DNA of 15,264 bases from an uncultured Bacteroidota bacterium (lineage in GTDB: Bacteria > Bacteroidota > Bacteroidia > Chitinophagales > Chitinophagaceae): positions 1-15,264 of the forward strand of contig CAINEG010000187.1 in assembly GCA_903847655.1 (NCBI GenBank). Direction: 5' to 3'. Positions 1 to 7,034 of this stretch are shown here, one piece after another (position 1 is the stretch's first letter; each line of letters begins with the position of its first letter). The notes under the pieces are model-generated. The model had not been told where the DNA came from, ran no database searches, and worked only from the letters and a program-made list of their open reading frames with translations. The translations under genes and the position numbers were made by a program.

Positions 1-1
1 G

Positions 2-424
2 TTAAATAAGATAGATGATCAAGCAATCATAGACACCTTATTAAAAACTGAATTCAATTTTTTTCCACAAAAAATGCAGTGGGCAGATGGCAGTGGCTTA
101 AGTAGGATTAATTTAAATACACCAGAAAATTATATTGCTTTACTACAAAAGATGCAGGAGGATTTTGGTTTTGAAAGAATCAAAAATATATTTGCCCAAG
201 GAGGCAAAGGAACCTTAGCAGCTTATTATAAAAATATTCCTGGTCTCTTGTATGCCAAAACAGGCACACTGGGTAATCAAGTGGCACTTAGTGGATATGT
301 AGTTACCAATAAAGGAAATCAACTTATATTTTCTGTATTGGTGGCCAACCATCCAAACCCTAATTCAACAGGAGTAAGGAAGGCAGTTGAAAAATATTTA
401 ACTACCCTGGTCGGCAAATATTAG
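2..424 (+). CDS. dacB: D-alanyl-D-alanine carboxypeptidase/endopeptidase, PBP4 type (peptidase S13), C-terminal part
   Basis: The reading frame is open from base 2 to the TAG at 422-424, giving the last 140 residues of a protein that starts before the window. The internal ATG at 74 is not the real start, because the frame and the family homology continue upstream. Two family hallmarks are visible: W-A-D-G-S-G-L-S-R around 80-106, the conserved block of S13 enzymes, and the KTG box at 257-265 within A-K-T-G-T-L, followed by a strand rich in V, A and G (G-Y-V). The catalytic SxxK and the SxN motif would lie upstream. These periplasmic serine enzymes trim or cleave peptidoglycan peptide cross-links. 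The gene ends 7 bp from the 3' end of the converging mutL. The family is secure; the exact symbol (dacB) is by analogy. Confidence 0.9.
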   Translation, partial: LNKIDDQAIIDTLLKTEFNFFPQKMQWADGSGLSRINLNTPENYIALLQKMQEDFGFERIKNIFAQGGKGTLAAYYKNIPGLLYAKTGTLGNQVALSGYVVTNKGNQLIFSVLVANHPNPNSTGVRKAVEKYLTTLVGKY

Positions 425-431
425 TAAAGTA

Positions 432-2288
432 TTATTTGCTAAATAAGCCGTTTAAATAATCTTCTTTAAATTCCACAAAAGTAGGCGCGCCAGAAGCGGT
501 GATATTAGGAATATCGCAATCACCTAAGGCTTCAATCAGCGCATGCATTTCTTTCTGTGTTAAAGCCTGTCCTGCCTTGATGGCCATTTGACGGGCCATA
601 CAACGTATTAATTTTTCTCTTTTGCTAAATTTGACATCGCCACTAAAATGTTTGAATTGTTCCAACAATAATTCAATTGCATTTTTTTCATTGCCTGCAT
701 TCACATCCGCAGGAATGCCTTGAATGATAAAACTATTAGGGCCAAAGGATTCAATCTCATAGCCAATCAAAGCTAGGTCCGCTATAATTTCTTCTAATAA
801 AATAGCATCACTCACACTTAATTCCAATACGACTGGAAATAAACTTTTTTGTGTAGCATGTGGATGGGCACTTGCTTTTTGAAATTTCTCATACAAAACT
901 CTTTCGTGCGCCAATTGCTGATGAATCATGATGCAACCACTATGGCTTGGGGCCACAATAAAGGTTTGATGCAATTGCATGAGTGTCGCTTCTTCATTCA
1001 CTTGCAAGGGGCTGCCATCTTTGTACAAGCCCATCGAAGATGGCTTTACAATATAGGATTCACTTTCTTGGACTGTTTGATCATTGTCTGCACTAGGCAG
1101 GGTGGTGAAAAAACTTTTCCAATCCTGTTTGGAAGCGGAATCAGACTTGGGAATAAAATGCGCTTGATTTTTTTTCGTAAAACCTTCATACAGTGATTGA
1201 CTGGCTACCGTATTTGCTTTGGCAGTAGTGAAAGGTTGCTGAATGGCATCTAATTCTTGAATAGCCGCGTCTAAAGAAAAATCTAAAGAAGGTGCAATGC
1301 TAAACTGCGCCAAGGCATGCTTTACAGCGGCTTGCACAAATGCATAAATGATTTTATCGTCTTCGAATTTTATTTCTTGTTTGGTAGGATGTACATTGAT
1401 GTCCACTTGAGTAGGGTCTACATCTATGTACAAAATATAGCTAGGAAAATTTTCTTTGGCGATTAATCCATCAAAGGCATTGGCCACTGCATGATGCAAA
1501 TAGGCACTCTTGATAAAACGACGGTTCACAAAAAAATATTGGTCGCTCCTTGTTTTTTTAGCAGTCTCTGGTTTACCTACAAAACCGGTAATGGTTAAAT
1601 AATCGGTTTGTTCACCCACCGTTACTAGTTTGGTTTGATAACTATTACCCAGTATTTGTATGGCTCTTTGTTTAAAACTACCTCCCTCCCAATGATATAC
1701 ATCTTGCCCATTGCTGCTTAAACTAAAATAAACTTCAGGAAAGGCCAAGGCGACCCTTGTATATTCTTCAATGATGTGTTTTAATTCTGCACTATTACTT
1801 TTTAAAAAATTTCGACGCGCAGGCACATTAAAAAATAAATTCTTCATGCTGATACTGGTACCTACAGCGCAAGAAATAGCAGTAGTTTCGGTTACTTTGC
1901 TATTTTCAATTTCTACACTGGTGCCTAATTCATCATCGGTGCGTCTGGTTTTTAAACTTACTTGGGCAACGGCCGCAATCGAAGCCAAGGCTTCTCCGCG
2001 GAAGCCCATGGTTCTAATTTGAAATAAATCTTCAATGGTACTTATTTTGCTGGTGGCATGTCGAGCAAAGGCATTTTGGGCATCTTTTGGACTCATGCCC
2101 TTGCCATTGTCTATCACTTGCACCAAGGCTTTTCCGGAATCGTTCACGAGTAAGCGTATTTCGGTGGCGCCTGCATCTACTGCATTTTCCAACAATTCCT
2201 TGACGGCACTGGCAGGTCTTTGAATGACCTCCCCGGCAGCAATTTGGTTGGCAATGTGGTCTGGAAGTAAGTGAATAGTATCGGGCAC
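432..2288 (-). CDS. mutL: DNA mismatch repair protein MutL
   Basis: This 618-residue protein has normal MutL length. It couples MutS mismatch recognition to downstream strand removal. The N-terminal GHKL ATPase is complete: E-N-A-V-D-A-G-A-T (motif I), D-N-G-K-G-M (motif II), R-H-A-T-S-K-I, and G-F-R-G-E-A-L-A-S-I (motif III), then the P-A-R-R-N-F-L block and the V-H-P-T-K-Q-E-I-K-F signature of the transducer domain. A variable linker follows (about 335-430), then the C-terminal dimerisation domain. In that domain the endonuclease metal site looks degraded: the DQHA-x2-E position reads H-Q-Q-L-A-H-E-R (residues 456-463), the usual Cys of the A-C-R block is missing near residue 565, and the CPHGRP position reads T-A-S-G-A-P (597-602). 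The start is a GTG at 2286-2288, set by the conserved start of the family (I-x-x-L-P-x-x-I-A-N-Q-I-A-A-G-E-V). It is divergent from pepF. Confidence 0.97.
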   Translation of the reverse strand: MPDTIHLLPDHIANQIAAGEVIQRPASAVKELLENAVDAGATEIRLLVNDSGKALVQVIDNGKGMSPKDAQNAFARHATSKISTIEDLFQIRTMGFRGEALASIAAVAQVSLKTRRTDDELGTSVEIENSKVTETTAISCAVGTSISMKNLFFNVPARRNFLKSNSAELKHIIEEYTRVALAFPEVYFSLSSNGQDVYHWEGGSFKQRAIQILGNSYQTKLVTVGEQTDYLTITGFVGKPETAKKTRSDQYFFVNRRFIKSAYLHHAVANAFDGLIAKENFPSYILYIDVDPTQVDINVHPTKQEIKFEDDKIIYAFVQAAVKHALAQFSIAPSLDFSLDAAIQELDAIQQPFTTAKANTVASQSLYEGFTKKNQAHFIPKSDSASKQDWKSFFTTLPSADNDQTVQESESYIVKPSSMGLYKDGSPLQVNEEATLMQLHQTFIVAPSHSGCIMIHQQLAHERVLYEKFQKASAHPHATQKSLFPVVLELSVSDAILLEEIIADLALIGYEIESFGPNSFIIQGIPADVNAGNEKNAIELLLEQFKHFSGDVKFSKREKLIRCMARQMAIKAGQALTQKEMHALIEALGDCDIPNITASGAPTFVEFKEDYLNGLFSK

Positions 2289-2298
2289 TTTAATCGCT

Positions 2299-2326
2299 TT
2301 TGAACTGTGTAAAAGTAGTAAATTTG
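2299..2326 (+). promoter_or_regulatory. Predicted Bacteroidota-type promoter for pepF
   Basis: TAAATTTG at 2319-2326 fits the Bacteroidota -7 consensus TAnnTTTG exactly. A TTTG at 2299-2302 can serve as the -33 box, with a 16-bp spacer that is somewhat short. Transcription would begin shortly before the pepF ATG at 2346. The only divergent space is 57 bp, so a mutL promoter must overlap it. A minus-strand TACTTTTA (2317 to 2310), one mismatch from consensus, is a weak candidate for that. Motif match only. Confidence 0.5.
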
Positions 2327-2345
2327 CCTCTTAAAATTTCATCTT

Positions 2346-4070
2346 ATGCCAAGAACGGCCGACATTCAAAAATTGCCCCACCATTACTTACCCAAGGACT
2401 ATGTTTTAACCGATTGGGCCAGTATTGAATCCTTTTTCAAGGAATTATTAGATAGGCCCCTGAGTAGTGCAGCTAACCTTGAAAAATGGTTATTGGATTT
2501 AAGTGAATTGGAGGCCTTTATCAGTGAAGATGCTTGTTGGAGACAAATAAAAATGACCTGCGATACCACCGATAAATCTTTGGAAGAGGCTTTTAATTAT
2601 TTCTGTATGGAAATTCAACCCAAGATGCAGCCCTATGCAGATGCGCTCAATAAAAAATTAATCCAAAGCCCTTATACCAAAGAATTAAATCAGGATTTGT
2701 ATTTTACTTATTTAAGATCGGTGAAGAAAAATATAGAATTATTTAGAGAAGAAAATATTCCCCTTCAAGCTGAATTGAGTGTGCTTCAACAACAATACGG
2801 CACCATTGCAGGCAAGATGACCATTAATTTTAGAGAACAAGAATACACTTTACAACAAGCCGCTAAATTTCTAGAAGATGAAGATAGATTGGTCAGAGAA
2901 GAAGTATACCGTAAAGTACAAGAGCGTCGTTTGCAAGACCAAGAAAGCATGCATGATTTGTTTAGTAGTTTGATTCAAAAAAGAAATCAAATGGCTTTGA
3001 ATGCAGGCTTTGCGAATTATAGAGATTATAAATTTGTGGAATTAGGTAGGTTTGATTATTCCAAAGAAGATTGTTTTCAATTTCATGAAGCCATCAAATT
3101 GCATGTGCTACCCCTGATTGATAAAATTTATGCACGTAAGAAAAAGAAATTGGGATTAGATGTTTTAAAGCCTTGGGATACCGAGGCAGAGCCTGCTGGT
3201 ACTAAGCCTTTAAGGCCTTTCACAGATGGAAAAGATTTGTATGAAAAATCGGTCGCATGTTTTGAACAGCTCAATCCTTTTTTTGCTTCTTGTTTGAAAA
3301 AAATGGAGGCGCTAAAACATTTTGATTTAGAAAGTAGAAAAGGGAAAGCACCAGGGGGCTACAATTGTCCACTAGCCGAATCGGGGGCGCCTTTTATATT
3401 TATGAATGCAGCAGGACAGATGGGAGATGTGACTACCATGGTGCATGAGGGCGGCCATGCCATTCATTCCTTCTTAGCACATCCCTTAACACTAAGTGCA
3501 TTTAAAGAATATCCCATGGAGATAGCAGAAGTGGCTAGTATGTCGATGGAATTATTTACAATGAATCATTGGCAATCTTTTTTTGACAATGAAGAAGATT
3601 TAAATCGTGCCAAAGAACATCAATTGGAACGCACCATTACCATATTTCCTTGGATTGCCATCATTGATAAGTTCCAACATTGGGTGTATGAAAATCCAAA
3701 TCATACCATTGAACAAAGAACCCATACATGGAAGGAAATAGTCAAAGAATTTTCTACGGATAGCATTGATTACAGTGGCCTAGATGCATTTAGAGCCATT
3801 GGTTGGCAAAGACAATTACACTTATTTGAAGTGCCTTTTTATTATATTGAATATGGCATTGCGCAATTAGGGGCTATTGGCATGTGGATGCAATACCAAA
3901 AAAATCCAAGCGCTGCTTTAGAGCATTACATGAATGCTTTAAGTTTGGGGGGTACTAAAACCTTGCCAGCATTATATGAAGCAGCAGGCATTGAATTTAA
4001 TTTCTCTCCTAATTATGTAAAAAAATTAATGGATTTTACGAATAACGAATTAGAAAAATTATATGTTTAA
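2346..4070 (+). CDS. pepF: M3 family oligoendopeptidase (oligoendopeptidase F-like)
   Basis: This 574-residue zinc metallopeptidase has the usual length for the PepF/M3B group. The active site H-E-G-G-H is at residues 367-371 in M-V-H-E-G-G-H-A-I-H-S-F. The third zinc ligand is probably Glu395 in E-I-A-E-V-A-S, about 24 residues downstream as in other M3 enzymes. Before it lies the C-P-L-A-x-S-G-A-P-F-I-F-M-N strand. After it come the typical helical segments ending near Y-Y-I-E-Y-G-I-A-Q-L-G-A. There is no signal peptide, so it should act in the cytoplasm on short peptides. It starts with an ATG just after a TAnnTTTG promoter. A small exported protein gene follows 11 bp after its stop and is probably cotranscribed. 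The family is certain; the substrate range cannot be read from the sequence. Confidence 0.95.
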   Translation: MPRTADIQKLPHHYLPKDYVLTDWASIESFFKELLDRPLSSAANLEKWLLDLSELEAFISEDACWRQIKMTCDTTDKSLEEAFNYFCMEIQPKMQPYADALNKKLIQSPYTKELNQDLYFTYLRSVKKNIELFREENIPLQAELSVLQQQYGTIAGKMTINFREQEYTLQQAAKFLEDEDRLVREEVYRKVQERRLQDQESMHDLFSSLIQKRNQMALNAGFANYRDYKFVELGRFDYSKEDCFQFHEAIKLHVLPLIDKIYARKKKKLGLDVLKPWDTEAEPAGTKPLRPFTDGKDLYEKSVACFEQLNPFFASCLKKMEALKHFDLESRKGKAPGGYNCPLAESGAPFIFMNAAGQMGDVTTMVHEGGHAIHSFLAHPLTLSAFKEYPMEIAEVASMSMELFTMNHWQSFFDNEEDLNRAKEHQLERTITIFPWIAIIDKFQHWVYENPNHTIEQRTHTWKEIVKEFSTDSIDYSGLDAFRAIGWQRQLHLFEVPFYYIEYGIAQLGAIGMWMQYQKNPSAALEHYMNALSLGGTKTLPALYEAAGIEFNFSPNYVKKLMDFTNNELEKLYV

Positions 4071-4081
4071 ATAAATTGACT

Positions 4082-4354
4082 ATGAAAAAACTATTTTTAT
4101 TATTGGCCTTCTGCTTTCAAATTTTATTAGTTAGTGCGCAAGCGCCTAGCCATGCCAACGATGCTAAAAGCGATCCAAGTTTGCCTACTTATTTGGTGAA
4201 TGGTGTAGAAACCCCTTACGCTAAAGTGGTCAAATTAAATACCGCCTTGATTGAATCCATGAGTGTGTACAAAGGGCCGGAAGCCATTGCAAAGTTTGGT
4301 GCCAAATACAAACATGGTATTGTGCTGGTAAAACTTAAAAAAGCTAAAAAATAA
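4082..4354 (+). CDS. Small exported protein resembling the end of a TonB-receptor plug domain
   Basis: This 90-residue protein starts at the ATG at 4082, which opens a clean signal peptide (M-K-K-L-F-L-L-L ... V-S-A, then Q-A); an in-frame TTG at 4076 would only add two residues. The mature part of about 70 residues has Y-L-V-N-G-V-E-T, then I-E-S-M-S-V-Y-K-G-P-E-A-I-A-K-F-G-A-K-Y-K-H-G-I-V-L-V-K-L-K-K. That block mirrors the plug segment of SusC-type receptors; the SusC in this window has N-V-L-K-G-L-S-A-T-T-L-Y-G-E-A-G-R-N-G-V-I-L-I-T-T-K. There is no barrel, so it cannot be a receptor. Similar short tails occur at the end of some Bacteroidota BlaR1/M56-type proteins. It lies 11 bp after pepF and ends 8 bp from the ricT 3' end. 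The gene is well supported; the function is unknown. Confidence 0.75.
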   Translation: MKKLFLLLAFCFQILLVSAQAPSHANDAKSDPSLPTYLVNGVETPYAKVVKLNTALIESMSVYKGPEAIAKFGAKYKHGIVLVKLKKAKK

Positions 4355-4362
4355 TTTCCCTA

Positions 4363-5715
4363 TTAATTGGCTGAGTTGGGATTGGATGGGCCATTATTGG
4401 GTCTTGGACCATTGTTAGGTCTTGGTCCCTGGTTATTGTTCGGACGAGGACCGTTACTTGGGCCATTGTTGGGTCTTGGGCCGTTGTTGGGTCTTGGACC
4501 ATTGTTGAAATTAGGTCGATTGTTATTTCTATCTTGATTCCTATCGTTGTTAGGTCGATCGTTGTTCGGCCTGTCATTGTTCGGTCGACGATCGTTGAAA
4601 CTTCTTTGTTGATCTCTTCTACGACGATCATTTTTTTCTAATGAACGCAAACTTATCTGACCTACTAATTCTACAAATTCTGGTTCTACTTCTTTATTCT
4701 TACTGGTAATTTCTACCGCTTGCAATTCCTCTACTGCAATCCCTTGCTTATTTAATTTTTTTATTTCTACCACACGATCAATGGTTAAAGGAAAATGTTT
4801 GGTATTGTTAGGCAAAGTATACCACATTAAATTTTTGAAAATATCTTTTTTAATTAAAAAAGCCTGACCCATTGCTGTTTGAAGTGTATCTGCATAATCC
4901 GGGAAAGCTTGCAAAGCATCTAAATAGGTATCTAATTCAAAATTCAAGCAACATTTTAAACGACCACATTGTCCGCTTAATTTGGTTTGATTGATAGATA
5001 AGTTTTGGTAACGAGCAGCAGTGGTATTGACACTTTTAAAATCATGCAACCAAGTACTGCAACATAATTCTCTTCCACAACTACCAATACCACCCACTTT
5101 GGCAGCTTCTTGTCTGATACCAATTTGACGCATTTCTACTTTTACTTTAAACTCACCAGCAAAAGTTCTAATCAATTCTCTAAAGTCAATACGATCATCG
5201 GCGGTATAAAAGAAAGTGCCTTTTTTCCCATCGGCCTGCAATTCAACCTCACTTAATTTCATTTCCAATCTAAGGTCTCTGGCAGCGGCACGACTACGAG
5301 CTAGCATAGCTGCTTCTCTGCTTTTGCTAATATGGTAAGTTTCTAAATCTCTTTCGTTACTTGGTCTTAGAATTTTTTTCATCTCAGGACTAAATTCATC
5401 TGTCCCTCTTTTCTTTAATTGAATGCGCACCAATTCCCCTGTTAAGGAAATTTCGCCAAGGTCAAAACCATTGACGCCTTCTACAGTGACGTAGTCGCCT
5501 TTCTCAAAATGTTGTAAGGTAGTATTTCTGAAAAATTCTTTTCGGCTTCCTTGTTTAAAGCTCACTTCTACTACTTTGCATTGAGTAGCAATATCATCAA
5601 TGGGCAAATCACGAAGCCAATCGTGTACGTTTAGTCTGTTACAGCCACCAGTACTACAACCACCATTGCTTTTACAGCCATTAGGTGTTCCTGTTCCACA
5701 TGATCCACATCCCAT
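4363..5715 (-). CDS. ricT: RicT/YaaT-like PSP1 domain protein with a repetitive Asn/Pro/Arg tail
   Basis: This 450-residue protein belongs to the PSP1 family (RicT, formerly YaaT). In Bacillus subtilis, RicT works with RicA and RicF in an iron-sulfur complex that affects RNase Y-dependent mRNA processing. The N-terminus is Cys-rich (Cys3, 6, 14, 20, 25). The central PSP1 domain carries the two conserved cysteine blocks G-S-C-G-R-E-L-C-C-S-T-W-L and G-Q-C-G-R-L-K-C-C-L-N-F-E. After about residue 362 the sequence turns into a basic, disordered-looking tail built from RPNND and GPRPNN units. The ATG at 5713-5715 begins the Cys-rich segment directly. The gene lies 73 bp downstream of holB; holB and yaaT are also neighbours in B. 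subtilis, so the pairing is a conserved synteny. The family call is firm. Whether it acts on RNase Y here is inference. Confidence 0.9.
   Translation of the reverse strand: MGCGSCGTGTPNGCKSNGGCSTGGCNRLNVHDWLRDLPIDDIATQCKVVEVSFKQGSRKEFFRNTTLQHFEKGDYVTVEGVNGFDLGEISLTGELVRIQLKKRGTDEFSPEMKKILRPSNERDLETYHISKSREAAMLARSRAAARDLRLEMKLSEVELQADGKKGTFFYTADDRIDFRELIRTFAGEFKVKVEMRQIGIRQEAAKVGGIGSCGRELCCSTWLHDFKSVNTTAARYQNLSINQTKLSGQCGRLKCCLNFELDTYLDALQAFPDYADTLQTAMGQAFLIKKDIFKNLMWYTLPNNTKHFPLTIDRVVEIKKLNKQGIAVEELQAVEITSKNKEVEPEFVELVGQISLRSLEKNDRRRRDQQRSFNDRRPNNDRPNNDRPNNDRNQDRNNNRPNFNNGPRPNNGPRPNNGPSNGPRPNNNQGPRPNNGPRPNNGPSNPNSAN
4366..4587 (-). repeat. Coding tandem repeats for the RicT C-terminal tail
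   Basis: Within ricT (residues 377-450) there are three RPNND units in a row (15-bp period). Further on are five GPRPNN units (18-bp period) and two GPSN units. The latter form a higher-order pattern: the block GPRPNN-GPRPNN-GPSN occurs at residues 406-421 and again at 430-445, separated by GPRPNN-NQ. The copies differ at wobble positions, so the duplications are not all recent. Such DNA is prone to slippage and copy-number change. Confidence 0.9.
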
Positions 5716-5788
5716 ATATTCTAAGTTCTACTGTTAATGATTAAAATACCTTGCATGGGTTCTATTTCCTTCAAAACACTTTCACTAC

Positions 5789-6991
5789 CTATGCTTCTGT
5801 CAAAATTAAGGTTTTGTTCTGAATGATATGATAGAACTTGATGCCCAAGGCCATAAATAGCATTTTAGCATTGGCATTACGCTCTATATAATAAGTGGCT
5901 TTATCGATTTCTTGTACAATGGCCTCCAATTGCCCAACGCCCGCTATTTTATTGATTCTTAAGGCAAAATCCTTTAAAGCAGGGTCCAATGGCAGTTCAT
6001 TGCCCAATACTTTCAAGCGAATACTTTGTTCCAATAAATGGTTGAAGTACTTTAAAAATTGCTTTTGGGGCTCTCTACCCATTTTGCTCATTTCCTCCAC
6101 CCATTTCATTTGTGCCAGGGGTCCATTTTTTAATAGGGCATTGAGCCATTCTCTAATTTGACTTAAAAAGTCGGCATCGCTGTGTTGTAAAAGGTGCAAG
6201 GCTTCTCTGTAATTGCCATCGGACATCAAGGCAATTTGAGCCGCTTTTTCAGGCTCAATTTTTCCTTTAGCAATTAAGGCTTCTTCAATTTCTACTTTGG
6301 AAAGCCTGGGGACTTTAATGTATTGACACCTGCTTAAAATAGTAGGTAATATATTTTCTTCATTGGCCGCCACCAATAAAAAAATAGTATTGTCTGGTGG
6401 CTCTTCTATTAATTTTAATAATTTATTTCCTTCTTTACCTAAATATTCGGGCATCCAAAGTACCAATACCTTATAGGCACTTTCAAAACTTTTAAAAGAA
6501 AGTTTTTTGATGATTTCTGCGCATTCGTCTGCACTAATATTTCCTTGTTTGTTTTCTGCTTTGATCAATTGAAGCCAATCAAAAGCATTGCCATATGGAT
6601 ATAGATTAATAAACTCTCTCCATTCTTCTATAAAGTTGGCAGAGATATTTTTCTGACCTGGTTTTTCTGTAATTGATGGAAAAGAAAAATGCAAATCGGG
6701 ATGCATCAAACTATTGGCCCGATGGTAAGCAGGCAGTGTAGCAATTTCTTCAGGGCCATAAATGGGCGCTGGGCTTGATGGAGCAGTGGCAGTAGCAAAT
6801 AAATCTCCAGCATCGGATCCTTTGGCATTTGGCAAGCTTACAATGTACTGTGCAAAAGCAATGGCTAAAGGCAATGCGCCGGAACCTTCTGGTCCAACAA
6901 ACAATAAGGCATGACTTAGCCTTTGGTGTTGCACCATTTGAACCAATTGTTTTTTTAATGGTTCTTGTCCAATGACTTCGCTGAATAACAT
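5789..6991 (-). CDS. holB: DNA polymerase III clamp loader subunit delta'
   Basis: This 400-residue AAA+-type protein begins M-L-F-S-E-V-I-G-Q-E and has the delta' hallmarks: S-H-A-L-L-F-V-G-P-E-G-S-G (residues 26-38), H-P-D-L-H-F (97-102), L-L-K-L-I-E-E-P-P-D-N-T-I-F-L-L (sensor region), and I-L-S-R-C-Q-Y-I (the SRC motif that supplies an arginine finger). The P-loop reads G-P-E-G-S-G-A-L, with Ala where the Walker A Lys should be, so it should not bind ATP normally. That agrees with delta' being a non-hydrolysing subunit in E. coli. Unusually, residues 51-96, where delta' normally carries a four-Cys zinc module, contain no Cys and are rich in Ala, Pro and Ser. It acts with DnaX and HolA to load the sliding clamp. 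It lies upstream of ricT and 43 bp after gpx in the same run. Confidence 0.93.
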   Translation of the reverse strand: MLFSEVIGQEPLKKQLVQMVQHQRLSHALLFVGPEGSGALPLAIAFAQYIVSLPNAKGSDAGDLFATATAPSSPAPIYGPEEIATLPAYHRANSLMHPDLHFSFPSITEKPGQKNISANFIEEWREFINLYPYGNAFDWLQLIKAENKQGNISADECAEIIKKLSFKSFESAYKVLVLWMPEYLGKEGNKLLKLIEEPPDNTIFLLVAANEENILPTILSRCQYIKVPRLSKVEIEEALIAKGKIEPEKAAQIALMSDGNYREALHLLQHSDADFLSQIREWLNALLKNGPLAQMKWVEEMSKMGREPQKQFLKYFNHLLEQSIRLKVLGNELPLDPALKDFALRINKIAGVGQLEAIVQEIDKATYYIERNANAKMLFMALGIKFYHIIQNKTLILTEA

Positions 6992-7034
6992 GCAACGAAG
7001 ATAGTGGATAGTTAATAAAGGCCGGCCGGTAAAA

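Noticed and set aside
432..446. Inverted repeat TTATTT-gct-AAATAA as a bidirectional terminator between dacB and mutL
   Set aside because: The six-pair stem is all A-T with a 3-nt loop, so it would be too unstable to call.
849..1196. 115-residue plus-strand open frame within mutL
   Set aside because: It is opposite a conserved mutL region and has no credible domain.
4397..4620. CRISPR-like or satellite array of short repeats
   Set aside because: The repeat periods are 15 and 18 bp, multiples of three, and encode a clean protein tail in the ricT frame; there are no spacers.
4344..4631. Repeat-rich 95-residue open frame on the minus strand
   Set aside because: It is an alternate frame of the ricT repeat tail, with no domain or start context of its own.
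7020..7029. GC-rich palindrome GGCCGGCCGG between gpx and holB, considered as a terminator
   Set aside because: The self-complementary core leaves no room for a hairpin loop and no T-run fits it; it is probably a chance GC patch.
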